The notes under the pieces were generated by a model. It saw only the letters and a program-made list of their open reading frames with translations, ran no database searches and had not been told where the DNA came from. Of a stretch of 14,344 nucleotides of DNA, positions 1-6,759 are shown in pieces. The translations under genes were made by a program, and so were the position numbers. The stretch spans positions 1 to 14,344 of the forward strand of contig FR887805.1 of NCBI GenBank assembly GCA_000432735.1, read 5' to 3'. Each line of letters begins with the position of its first letter. Position 1 is the stretch's first letter. This DNA comes from Bacteroides sp. CAG:443. Its GTDB lineage: Bacteria; Bacteroidota; Bacteroidia; Bacteroidales; Bacteroidaceae.

Positions 1-35
1 GTAACCAATAATAAAAATCGTTTATGTGTAAGCAT
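1..35 (-). CDS. Possible 5' end of a divergent gene (partial, runs off left edge)
   Basis: Reading leftward from an ATG at 35-33 gives MLTHKRFLLLV and then the window ends. A short basic stretch followed by a run of Leu is what the start of a signal peptide looks like, and the A-rich sequence before the ATG is typical of Bacteroidales starts. The evidence is only eleven codons, so this is a suggestion. If real, it is divergent from the lipoprotein gene at 181 and shares the upstream region 36-180 with it. Confidence 0.3.
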   Translation of the reverse strand, partial: MLTHKRFLLLV

Positions 36-159
36 TTTGGTCTTTTTGTTGATATTCTGATAGACAATTATTCATTTTAAAGCTGATATAAGAAAATTCT
101 TTTCGCGTAGAACCGAGCATCCGATTTTTCAATCTTAAAATCTTTATCTACATTACGCC

Positions 160-167
160 CAAATCTA
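160..167 (-). promoter_or_regulatory. Candidate -7 element for the divergent left-edge gene
   Basis: Read on the minus strand this is TAGATTTG, an exact match to the Bacteroides -7 consensus TAnnTTTG. A weak TTTC lies 21 bp upstream at the -33 position. It would give a leader of roughly 115-120 nt before the ATG at 35. A single 5-base fixed match is easily found by chance in AT-rich DNA, so confidence is low. Confidence 0.2.
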
Positions 168-180
168 ATACTATTAAATT

Positions 181-1023
181 ATGAAACTGAAAGTACTTAT
201 TTTATTATTCGTACCTTTCATGCTTGTAGCATGCAGGGACGACGACAACCCACGTAGTAGGCCAAACCTTGTAGAGACCTCATTTACCCTTGCCAGCGGA
301 GAGTTGATAAGAGATTATGGAGAAGATGTACTGAGAGATAGAAACACACTCTACGGGATATCTGTACGGCTGGACAATTTTCGTACATACGCCTATGGAT
401 TATTTGACGACTTGAGCAAGGCGGTGGTACAGCGGGATGCAAATCAGCAATATTGGTTTAGGCTGACAGTAGTACCTAATGGGAAAACACTATGTACACA
501 TGACAAACGAGGAAACTATGGAGATTTGTTTACAATATATGATAACGGTAAAGAGCAAAGCTGTCCACTCAGTAACACTTTTATCTACTGTGATACTACT
601 ATTGCGCGTAACGGATTCCAGGAAGATATTCAACTATCCAAAAGTTATCCATACAACATTTACGTAGACGTGGTGGGATCTAACACTGCCTCAGATTATA
701 AATTTAGCTCTTATCTATACAGTGGCAGCATCCGCTTCTTTGCCTATAATCTTTCCCAAGGCAGATTTGAAATAGCAGTGCTAATGATGGATAAAGAGTT
801 CTCCCTTACACCGGAGAAACAAGAGTATATCCTTCCTTTTGCCCTACTACGCAGAATCCCATATCCTACATGGCTGTGCCAAGATTATGCGAATGTAGTT
901 ACACTCCAAGTGAGATACATAGATGAAGAACGAAAAATCGACCGATGGATGGATAAATCCGTAATTGTACACAGAGACGAGCAGAATATCTTTTTGTTAG
1001 ATGTGAATGAATTTACAAACTGA
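181..1023 (+). CDS. Unrecognised lipoprotein, probably surface-exposed
   Basis: The product is 280 aa. The N-terminus is a lipoprotein signal: Met-Lys-Leu-Lys, a hydrophobic stretch, then the lipobox LVAC with the lipid-bearing Cys at residue 18. The next residues are Arg-Asp-Asp-Asp, resembling the acidic lipoprotein export signal that sends Bacteroidetes lipoproteins to the outside of the outer membrane. The rest looks beta-rich, with Cys residues spread through the middle and near the C-terminus. I cannot assign a family. Segments such as YAYGLFDDLSK near residues 71-81 and the C-terminal stretch recall Bacteroidales fimbrillin-like or cell-surface lipoproteins, but only loosely. The ATG at 181 is the natural start because the signal peptide begins there. 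Codon use (AGA, AGG, ATA and CTA are frequent) and base composition are more AT-rich than in the efflux genes that follow. It appears to be a single-gene unit, separated from the next gene by 235 bp. Confidence 0.75.
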   Translation: MKLKVLILLFVPFMLVACRDDDNPRSRPNLVETSFTLASGELIRDYGEDVLRDRNTLYGISVRLDNFRTYAYGLFDDLSKAVVQRDANQQYWFRLTVVPNGKTLCTHDKRGNYGDLFTIYDNGKEQSCPLSNTFIYCDTTIARNGFQEDIQLSKSYPYNIYVDVVGSNTASDYKFSSYLYSGSIRFFAYNLSQGRFEIAVLMMDKEFSLTPEKQEYILPFALLRRIPYPTWLCQDYANVVTLQVRYIDEERKIDRWMDKSVIVHRDEQNIFLLDVNEFTN

Positions 1024-1041
1024 TTGTTTTATTACGAGAGT

Positions 1042-1067
1042 TCGAAATAAACATAAACATATTTCGA
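1042..1067. repeat. 8-bp inverted repeat downstream of the lipoprotein gene
   Basis: TCGAAATA (1042-1049) and its perfect reverse complement TATTTCGA (1060-1067) are separated by 10 bp. It lies 19 bp after the lipoprotein stop codon. The stem is AT-rich and no T tract follows on either strand, so it is a poor intrinsic terminator. An operator site is an alternative. It lies within the 235-bp gap 1024-1258, which otherwise holds only the efflux promoter. Confidence 0.35.
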
Positions 1068-1226
1068 TATTCTTCCTGATTTGCGGCGGCATGGCGATTC
1101 AGCGTAGTAAATAGCTTTACAGTTTTTGAGTGAAAAGTATCACAATAGGATGTGAAAATGATTAGAAAAGGAAAATATGAACAGTCCTTCACTAGATGTG
1201 AATAATATCGTAAAGCCTTGACAATG

Positions 1227-1234
1227 TACCTTTG
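1227..1234 (+). promoter_or_regulatory. Candidate -7 element of the efflux operon promoter
   Basis: TACCTTTG matches the Bacteroides -7 consensus TAnnTTTG exactly and sits 24 bp before the ATG at 1259, which would give a short leader of about 18-20 nt. I see no good -33 TTTG at the expected 19-21 bp spacing, so the promoter may need an activator, which would fit an AraC-type regulator encoded just after the operon. Confidence 0.45.
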
Positions 1235-1258
1235 CTTCAGATTAAGAAATGAAACAAA

Positions 1259-2596
1259 ATGAAGCAATTACTAGTTATTTTTACTTGCCTTTGTACGCTG
1301 ATACCCGCCGGGGCTCAGGACGTACTGACACTGGAAGAGTGCCTGCGACTGGGCATAGAAAACAATCTCTCCTTGAAAAGCAGTCGCAATGAAGTCCGGA
1401 AAGGAGAGCATACGCTGAGTGAAAACCGTGCCAAGCTGCTGCCGCAGATTAATGCGGTAGCCGGATTCAACGACAATTTCAACCCGCCGGTATCGGTTAC
1501 CGACGGCTCTGCTTACGGCAATCCGTACAATGTTACCAAAACCTTGCAGTACAATGCATCGGCGGGCATCCAGTTGCAGATGCCTTTATACAACCAGACG
1601 GTTTATACAGCAATGGATATTACGCGAACCATGAACGAGCTGAACCGCTTGTCGTACGAAAAGGCACGCGAAGACTTGATTCTGCAAATCAGCAAGATGT
1701 ATTATTTGAGTCAGAACACTTCCGAGCAACTTGCCTTGATAAAAGAGAACATTTCTCGGCTGAACGAGCTGAGCAATATTACTCAGGCTTTCTACGATAA
1801 CGGCATGGCGATGGAAGTCGACGTGAAGCGGGTGAACATCAATCTGGAAAACCAGCGGGTACAGTACGATAATGCACAATCCATGCTGACTCAGCAACTC
1901 AATCTCTTGAAGTATGTAATGGATTATCCGGCCGATAAGGAAATAGCTTTGACACCGGTCCATACGGAAAATATCACTTCCGTGTCGCTTACCGGACTGG
2001 ATAACAACCAGTACGAACTGCAACTCTTGCAGTCGAAGCAGAAACTGGCAGAGCAGCAGCGCAAGATGATCGGTCAGGGATATATTCCTTCGCTGAGCCT
2101 GACCGGAAACTGGATGTATTCCGCTTATACCGACAAAGCTAAAAACTGGTTCCATTCGGGACCATCGAATCACTGGTACCGGTCGAGTGGTATCGGTCTG
2201 ACGCTTCGTATTCCCATTTTCGACGGACTGGAGAAGCGGGCGAAGATGAGAAAGGCAAAGATTGAGGTCGAGAATACCCGTCTGTCGTACGAAAATGCGC
2301 TCAAGAACATGCAGACGCAGTACCTGAATGCTACAAACGAGTTGATGAACAGCCAGCGTAATTTCAAGAAACAGAAAGACAACTATCTGCTGGCGGAGGA
2401 TGTGTATCAGGTGACAACCGACCGTTATCGCGAGGGTATTGCCTCCATGACGGAAGTCCTGCAAGACGAGATGCGGATGAGCGAAGCCCAGAACAATTAC
2501 ATCAACGCACATTATAACTATCAGGTCACCAACCTGACTCTGCTCAAACTTACCGGACAGTTGGAAACACTGTTCAACGGAAATTCTGTTCATTAA
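1259..2596 (+). CDS. TolC-family outer-membrane efflux channel
   Basis: The product is 445 aa, a normal length for this family. Residues 1-19 form a Sec signal peptide ending in Ala-Gly-Ala before Gln20. The mature start, LTLEECLRLGIENNLSLKSS, is the classic opening of outer-membrane efflux proteins. Two repeated alpha-helical/beta halves can be seen, roughly residues 24-220 and 235-435, with long amphipathic helices rich in Gln, Asn and Glu, as in the trimeric TolC tunnel. It should form the outer-membrane exit duct for the adaptor and pump encoded directly downstream (25 bp to the next gene). The ATG at 1259 follows an A-rich stretch and a good -7 promoter element. The substrate cannot be read from this gene. 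The family assignment is secure and the specific exporter identity is not. Confidence 0.93.
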   Translation: MKQLLVIFTCLCTLIPAGAQDVLTLEECLRLGIENNLSLKSSRNEVRKGEHTLSENRAKLLPQINAVAGFNDNFNPPVSVTDGSAYGNPYNVTKTLQYNASAGIQLQMPLYNQTVYTAMDITRTMNELNRLSYEKAREDLILQISKMYYLSQNTSEQLALIKENISRLNELSNITQAFYDNGMAMEVDVKRVNINLENQRVQYDNAQSMLTQQLNLLKYVMDYPADKEIALTPVHTENITSVSLTGLDNNQYELQLLQSKQKLAEQQRKMIGQGYIPSLSLTGNWMYSAYTDKAKNWFHSGPSNHWYRSSGIGLTLRIPIFDGLEKRAKMRKAKIEVENTRLSYENALKNMQTQYLNATNELMNSQRNFKKQKDNYLLAEDVYQVTTDRYREGIASMTEVLQDEMRMSEAQNNYINAHYNYQVTNLTLLKLTGQLETLFNGNSVH

Positions 2597-2621
2597 TCAA
2601 CCTTTTAAAATTGTCAGCATA

Positions 2622-3698
2622 ATGAAAACCAATCATAATACACTTCAAGAAAAAGCTCTGAAACTGAAAAAACAACGTCGTAACCGAATCATTGCCAGTT
2701 TGCTGGGAATAATTATCCTGATAGGAGGAGTGGTAGAAGCAGCTTTCCTTTTCCTCGACTATAAACATACCGAAACCAGCAACGATGCACAGGTGGAACA
2801 ATATATTTCGCCGGTCAACCTGCGTGCTTCGGGCTATATCAAGAAAATCTATTTTACCGAACATCAGTCGGTCAAGAAGGGAGATACCTTGCTGGTGCTC
2901 GACGACCGTGAATACCGCATCCGGGTGATGGAGGCTGAGGCTGCCTTGAAGGATGCGATGGCCGGAGCTACGGTAGTAGATGCTACCTTGCAGACGACAC
3001 AGAATTCCGCTTCTGTCTATGAAGCTTCCATTGCCGAAATCGAGATTCGTCTGGCCAAGCTGGAGAAAGACCGCCAGCGTTATGAAAACTTGCTGAAACG
3101 GAATGCGGCAACTCCCATCCAGCTGGAACAGATTGAAACGGAATACGAGGCTACACGCAAGAAACTAGAGGCAACGAAACGCCAGCAACGGGCTGCCATG
3201 TCGGGCATCAAGGAGGTATCCAACCGCCGGGAAAGTACCGAAGCTGCCATTCAGCGGGCTACGGCTGCTCTCGAAATGGCACGGCTGAACCTGTCGTATA
3301 CGGTAGTGGTGGCTCCGTGCGACGGAAAACTGGGGCGTCGTGCTCTGGAGGAAGGACAGTATATCAGTGCCGGACAGAGCATTACGTATATTCTTCCCGA
3401 TACGCAGAAATGGATTATTGCCAATTACAAGGAAACTCAGGTAGAGAATCTTGCATTGGGACAGCAGGTGCGTATTAAAGTAGATGCGATCAGTGGAAAG
3501 GAGTTTACCGGAAAGATTACGGCTATCTCCGGAGCAACCGGTTCGAAATACTCGCTGGTTCCTACCGATAATTCCGCTGGAAACTTTGTCAAGATTCAGC
3601 AGCGCATACCGGTACGTATCGATTTTACCAATCTTTCGAAAGAAGACAACGAACGTCTGGCTGCCGGAATGATGGTAGTGGTGAGTGCCAAACAGTAA
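2622..3698 (+). CDS. EmrA/HlyD-type membrane fusion protein
   Basis: The product is 358 aa. A basic cytoplasmic N-terminus precedes a single membrane anchor at about residues 21-45. The periplasmic part begins with the EmrA-like stretch TSNDAQVEQYISPVNLRASG (52-71) and a first half-lipoyl motif ending near GDTLLVLDD (87-95). A long coiled-coil hairpin follows (about 98-215, rich in Glu, Lys, Gln and Ala), then the second half-lipoyl segment (around 225-260) and a beta-barrel domain. GNFVKIQQRIPVRIDF near 320-335 is characteristic of EmrA-type adaptors that partner MFS pumps. It should bridge the inner-membrane MFS protein and the TolC-like channel. It sits second in the operon, 25 bp after the channel gene and 43 bp before the pump gene. 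No unusual features. Confidence 0.93.
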   Translation: MKTNHNTLQEKALKLKKQRRNRIIASLLGIIILIGGVVEAAFLFLDYKHTETSNDAQVEQYISPVNLRASGYIKKIYFTEHQSVKKGDTLLVLDDREYRIRVMEAEAALKDAMAGATVVDATLQTTQNSASVYEASIAEIEIRLAKLEKDRQRYENLLKRNAATPIQLEQIETEYEATRKKLEATKRQQRAAMSGIKEVSNRRESTEAAIQRATAALEMARLNLSYTVVVAPCDGKLGRRALEEGQYISAGQSITYILPDTQKWIIANYKETQVENLALGQQVRIKVDAISGKEFTGKITAISGATGSKYSLVPTDNSAGNFVKIQQRIPVRIDFTNLSKEDNERLAAGMMVVVSAKQ

Positions 3699-3741
3699 GA
3701 GATAGACAACTTAGTTTTCAGTTTCAATAAAACAAAGAGTT

Positions 3742-5412
3742 ATGCCTGCATGTCCGAAAAATTATCCGTTTTATAACTGGGTTCCCAAGCCCTTGGGTAT
3801 TCTTATCCTGTTGCTGCTGTTTATCCCTATCCTTACGGCAAGCGGAGTCTATACGGCCAACAGCGGAGAGATGCTGAGCGGGCTGGGCATTCAGTCGGAA
3901 CATATTCAGTTTGTCAGTTTCCTTACTTCCGTAGGAATGGCGGCCTTTTCTCCGTTCTTCTACGAGCTGGTTTGTATCCGTCGCGAAAAGATGATGTGTA
4001 TCGTGGGTTTCTCGCTGCTGTACCTGCTGAGCTACGTGTGTGCCAAGACCGACAGCATTTATCTGCTGGCAGTATGCAGTGTGGTCATGGGCTTTCTGCG
4101 CATGGTGCTGATGATGGTCAACCTGTTTACGCTCATCAAGTATGCGTTCAAGATGGAAGCTACCCGCAACATTACGCCGGGCAATGAGCCCGTAGATGGT
4201 GACGGATGGGATCAGCTCGACCGTGAGAAGGGGGTCAGCATGCCTACCATTTACCTGTTTTTCATGATACTGGGACAGATTGGTACGTCGCTTACCGCAT
4301 GGCTGGCTTACGAATACGAATGGCAGTACGTGTATTATTTCATGATGGGATCGCTGTTGCTTTCCATTTTGATCATATTCATTACGATGCCTTACCATAA
4401 TTATGGCAGCAGACGTTTTCCGGTCAGCTTCCGCAAGTTCGGCAGTGTCGTGATGTTCTGCATCATGTGCTCGGCTGTGGTTTATGTGCTGGTTTATGGA
4501 AAGGTACTCGACTGGTACGATTCTCCGTCCATCTGCTGGGCTACTGCTGTGGCTGTGGTGTTTGGCGTACTGTTTGTTTACATGGAGCGTCGGCATCCTT
4601 CGCCTTACTTCCTGATGGATATCTTCAAGTTGCGTTCCATCCGTATCGGCATCCTGCTTTTCCTGCTGCTGATGATTTTCAACTCCAGCGCCATGTTTGT
4701 AAATGTGTTTACGGGAGTGGGCATGAAGATAGACAACTGGCAGAATGCGTCGCTGAACAACTGGAGCATTGCCGGTTATTTCATCGGGTGTGTGGTTGCC
4801 ATTGTCTTGGGAAAGAAAGGCGTTCACTTGAAATATCTTTTCTCGCTGGGCTTTGTACTGATTGGACTTTCTGCTTTGTTCATGTATTTCGAGGTGCAAC
4901 CCGACGGCTTGTATGAGCGGATGAAATATCCTGTTATTATCCGTGCTACCGGAATGATGCTGCTTTATTCGCTGACGGCCGTGTATGCCAACCAGCGGAT
5001 GCCTTATAAATATCTGTCGACTTGGATTTGTATCATGCTGACTGTACGTATGGTGCTGGGCCCTGGAGCGGGAACGGCTATCTATACCAATGTGATGCAG
5101 CAGCGCCAGCAACACTATGTAACCCGCTTTGCTCACGATATGGATACGCTGAATCCGGAGGTTGCCGCTTCGTACAACCAGACGGTTCAGGGGATGATGT
5201 ATCAGGGAAAAAGTGAGAAGGATGCACAGCACATGGCGGCTCTTTCGGCTAAAGGGCGTGTGCAGGTGCAGGCTACACTTTCTGCCGTAAAGGAGATGTC
5301 GGGCTGGACTTTCTACGGCTGCATGGCTTGTGCCGCGCTGATGGTCGTAATGCCGTGGAGAAAAAGAAAGCTGGATTTGCTGCCGGAAAAAACTTATACA
5401 CTCGTTCATTAA
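3742..5412 (+). CDS. MFS drug/proton antiporter of the DHA2 (EmrB-like) type
   Basis: The product is 556 aa and very hydrophobic, with about 14 predicted membrane segments (the first at about 17-37, the last at about 521-538). This fits the DHA2 branch of the major facilitator superfamily, which pairs with EmrA-type adaptors. A hydrophilic loop at about 137-167 separates two helices in the N-terminal half. A Gly-Pro-Gly-Ala-Gly run at 440-444 is followed by a hydrophilic segment (about 452-518) before the last helix, a shape seen in Bacteroidetes EmrB relatives. It should use the proton gradient to expel a hydrophobic or toxic compound through the adaptor and channel encoded upstream. It ends at 5412, and a structured element with a T6 tract follows. 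Substrate unknown. Confidence 0.9.
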   Translation: MPACPKNYPFYNWVPKPLGILILLLLFIPILTASGVYTANSGEMLSGLGIQSEHIQFVSFLTSVGMAAFSPFFYELVCIRREKMMCIVGFSLLYLLSYVCAKTDSIYLLAVCSVVMGFLRMVLMMVNLFTLIKYAFKMEATRNITPGNEPVDGDGWDQLDREKGVSMPTIYLFFMILGQIGTSLTAWLAYEYEWQYVYYFMMGSLLLSILIIFITMPYHNYGSRRFPVSFRKFGSVVMFCIMCSAVVYVLVYGKVLDWYDSPSICWATAVAVVFGVLFVYMERRHPSPYFLMDIFKLRSIRIGILLFLLLMIFNSSAMFVNVFTGVGMKIDNWQNASLNNWSIAGYFIGCVVAIVLGKKGVHLKYLFSLGFVLIGLSALFMYFEVQPDGLYERMKYPVIIRATGMMLLYSLTAVYANQRMPYKYLSTWICIMLTVRMVLGPGAGTAIYTNVMQQRQQHYVTRFAHDMDTLNPEVAASYNQTVQGMMYQGKSEKDAQHMAALSAKGRVQVQATLSAVKEMSGWTFYGCMACAALMVVMPWRKRKLDLLPEKTYTLVH

Positions 5413-5420
5413 TTTGCTTT

Positions 5421-5511
5421 ATACATCACGTGGGAGTCGGTTTCATTTCTTAATCTGTCTTTCGGAGGAAAAACACTTTTGAAACATTTGGTTCCCCGTG
5501 ATGTATTTTTT
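5421..5511 (+). terminator. Long nested stem with T6 tract after the efflux operon
   Basis: ATACATCACG (5421-5430) is perfectly complementary to CGTGATGTAT (5497-5506). Allowing one bulged T at 5431, the stem extends by GGGA (5432-5435) with TCCC (5493-5496), giving 14 pairs. The right arm runs directly into a T6 tract ending at 5511. Inside the large loop, GTTTCA (5440-5445) can pair with TGAAAC (5480-5485), and TTTC (5460-5463) with GAAA (5468-5471), so the whole element can fold as nested stems. The T tract is on the plus-strand side only, which fits termination of the efflux transcript. The wide spacing is unusual for a simple terminator, so the arms could instead be paired regulator sites or a regulatory RNA structure. 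Confidence 0.45.
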
Positions 5512-5544
5512 GTGTTCTCGTTTCGGTGGTGAAAAGAAAAGGTT

Positions 5545-5552
5545 TACCTTAG
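5545..5552 (+). promoter_or_regulatory. Candidate -7 element for the AraC-family gene
   Basis: TACCTTAG differs from the consensus TAnnTTTG at one fixed position. TTTC, one base off the -33 TTTG, lies exactly 20 bp upstream at 5521-5524. Transcription would begin near 5559, about 17 nt before the ATG at 5576. This supports the shorter start for the regulator. Confidence 0.3.
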
Positions 5553-5575
5553 CGGTAAGGTTTAACGAATCATTT

Positions 5576-6463
5576 ATGGCTATGGAAGCAAGGGAGCAGG
5601 AGGAACTTTTAAAGCGTTTCGAACGGGATTTGACCGGTGGCAAGGATATTTGTTGTCTGGAAGGGGAGATTACTTCTTTCCCTTCGGTATTACAAAAGCC
5701 TTTCCGAATGAATTATGTGGGACTGATTGTCTGCCGGAAGGGTAGCTTCGGCTTCGATGTGGACAAGCAGCATTTTACGGCACAGGCGGGCGAAACGGTC
5801 TTTTTGTCCGAAGGAAATGATTTCTGCGTAGGGGAAGTGTCGGAGGATTTGTGTGTGAGCATGCTGTTTTACCGGGTAGACCCTATCCGTGAGATATTAG
5901 GCAGTTCGGTCGTGGCCATGTACTTGTATACCACTCTGACTCCCGAACCTTGTTATGTGTGGACTTCCGGCGAGGAGGATGATCTGGCACATTATATTTC
6001 GTTGCTGGGAAGGCACCGGAAAGGACCACAGAATCCGTTCGATAACCATGAGTGTAAATTGCTGTTGCTGGCACTGACTTACCGTCTGTGTTCTATTTAC
6101 AGCCGGCGGATGATGGAAGAGAAAAATGTGGCGGGACATAAGATTGATACGTTTATCAAGCTCATCCGGCTGATAGAAAAATATTACATGCAGGAGAGGG
6201 GAGTGGCTTTCTATGCCGACAAGTTGTGCCTTTCGCCCAAGTATCTTTCGGCGTTGTCGAAGTCGGTCTGTGGATATACGGTGCAGGAACTGGTCTTCAG
6301 GGCGATTATCCGGAAGAGTATCTTCTGGCTGAAGAATACGAACAAGAGCGTGCAGGAGATTTCCGATGAGCTGAATTTTCCGAATGCTTCGTTTTTCGGT
6401 ACGTTTTTCAAAAAACAGACGGGGCTTGCTCCTTCGCACTACCGGCTTTCGGATGAGGAATAA
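5576..6463 (+). CDS. AraC-family transcriptional regulator
   Basis: With the ATG at 5576 the product is 295 aa. The frame stays open upstream to a GTG at 5498, but that would add 26 residues unlike the family and start inside the stem at 5421-5511, ahead of the likely promoter. A second ATG at 5582 is possible. The N-terminal half resembles a cupin-like AraC sensor domain (FRMNYVGLIVCRKGSFGFDV, then a Gly-Glu-Thr turn). The last 100 residues hold the paired helix-turn-helix domain: FYADKLCLSPKYLSALSKSV as the first recognition unit and VQEISDELNFPNASFFGTFF as the second, closing with the family signature FKKQTGLAPSHYR. It lies directly after the efflux operon on the same strand, so control of that operon is a reasonable inference, though a local regulator may act elsewhere. 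Confidence 0.88.
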   Translation: MAMEAREQEELLKRFERDLTGGKDICCLEGEITSFPSVLQKPFRMNYVGLIVCRKGSFGFDVDKQHFTAQAGETVFLSEGNDFCVGEVSEDLCVSMLFYRVDPIREILGSSVVAMYLYTTLTPEPCYVWTSGEEDDLAHYISLLGRHRKGPQNPFDNHECKLLLLALTYRLCSIYSRRMMEEKNVAGHKIDTFIKLIRLIEKYYMQERGVAFYADKLCLSPKYLSALSKSVCGYTVQELVFRAIIRKSIFWLKNTNKSVQEISDELNFPNASFFGTFFKKQTGLAPSHYRLSDEE

Positions 6464-6576
6464 AGGCGGCTTTCCGGCTGGTGTCTTGAGACTTCGTAGT
6501 AGGTTGCGGAAGGTGTCGTTTGGGCTGGTGAAATGCGTTAGGACTGTGTCTGGATATACCCAAAGGAGGGTATCGC

Positions 6577-6664
6577 AAACGTCGCCATGAGTTTGGAAAA
6601 ACGTGGGCAGAAACCGAATGAAACGTGGGCGGAAGTTCGGGAAAACGTCTCGACGTTTTTTTAG
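6577..6664. repeat. Degenerate tandem array, four units of 22 bp
   Basis: AAACGT occurs at 6577, 6599, 6621 and 6643, each exactly 22 bp from the last. Units 2 and 3 share AAACGTGGGC followed by AGAA or GGAA (13 of the first 14 bases). Units 1 and 3 agree at 15 of 22 positions. Unit 4 keeps the AAACGT start, then changes to the T-rich hairpin arm. The exact spacing argues for decayed tandem repeats rather than chance. Function unknown. Confidence 0.6.
6642..6662 (+). terminator. Weak terminator-like hairpin after the AraC gene
   Basis: AAAACGTC (6642-6649) is complementary to GACGTTTT (6652-6659). After opening the innermost pair to allow a loop, about seven pairs remain. T residues continue to 6662. 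It is in the right orientation to end the AraC transcript, but lies about 180 bp after the stop and has few GC pairs. Confidence 0.35.
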
Positions 6665-6666
6665 AG

Positions 6667-6704
6667 TTTGTACAAATCATTTTATTTTTTGTACAAAAAA
6701 TAAA
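6667..6704. repeat. Two TTTGTACAAA palindromes 21 bp apart; 24-bp perfect palindrome
   Basis: TTTGTACAAA occurs at 6667-6676 and again at 6688-6697, with centres 21 bp apart, that is two helical turns and the same face of the DNA. The second copy is the centre of a perfect 24-bp palindrome spanning 6681-6704 (TTTATTTTTT left of the central GTAC, AAAAAATAAA right of it). It also supplies the T tract of the neighbouring minus-strand terminator. It may be a paired operator or a bidirectional terminator tail. Confidence 0.55.
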
Positions 6705-6759
6705 GGCAAGTTGTCCGTGTCTTTTCCGTCGTGTGCGGAGAGATACGGGCAACTTGCCT
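6681..6759 (-). terminator. Intrinsic terminator of the kinase-nucleotidyltransferase operon
   Basis: AGGCAAGTTGTCCGT (6704-6718) pairs with ACGGGCAACTTGCCT (6745-6759) over 15 positions with a single G-U wobble. Inside the loop, TCCG (6725-6728) pairs with CGGA (6736-6739), extending the structure. On the minus strand the hairpin is followed at once by TTTATTTTTT. It begins 25 bp after the stop codon of the nucleotidyltransferase gene. On the plus strand no T tract follows, so it is directional. Confidence 0.8.

Noticed and set aside
998..1203. 11-bp direct repeat TAGATGTGAAT at 998-1008 and 1193-1203
   Set aside because: One copy lies inside the lipoprotein coding sequence. There is no flanking similarity, so it is probably chance rather than an attachment site.
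1013..1267. 84-codon minus-strand open frame spanning the gap before the efflux operon
   Set aside because: It overlaps the end of the lipoprotein gene and the efflux promoter and start, and shows no signal peptide or domain. Chance opening in AT-rich DNA is more likely, though conservation could be tested.
1586..2593. Open frame antisense to the TolC-like gene (335 codons, minus strand)
   Set aside because: It has no recognisable motifs or start context, and the opposite strand encodes a convincing outer-membrane channel.
3724..5409. Long open frame antisense to the MFS gene (561 codons, minus strand)
   Set aside because: Its product is rich in His, Gln, Arg and Ser without domain order, and it mirrors the codon pattern of the clearly real MFS gene. 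It is a shadow frame.
5498..5575. N-terminal extension of the AraC regulator from GTG 5498 or ATG 5501
   Set aside because: It would start inside the stem at 5421-5511 and ahead of the best promoter candidate, and adds 26 residues not typical of the family. The ATG at 5576 is preferred.
6577..6664. CRISPR array interpretation of the 22-bp periodic repeats
   Set aside because: The units are adjacent and degenerate with no unique spacers between conserved repeats, and no cas gene is nearby.
6408..6752. Minus-strand 114-codon open frame across the convergent region
   Set aside because: It overlaps the end of the AraC gene, the repeats and the terminator. The sequence is basic and low in structure, with no family resemblance.
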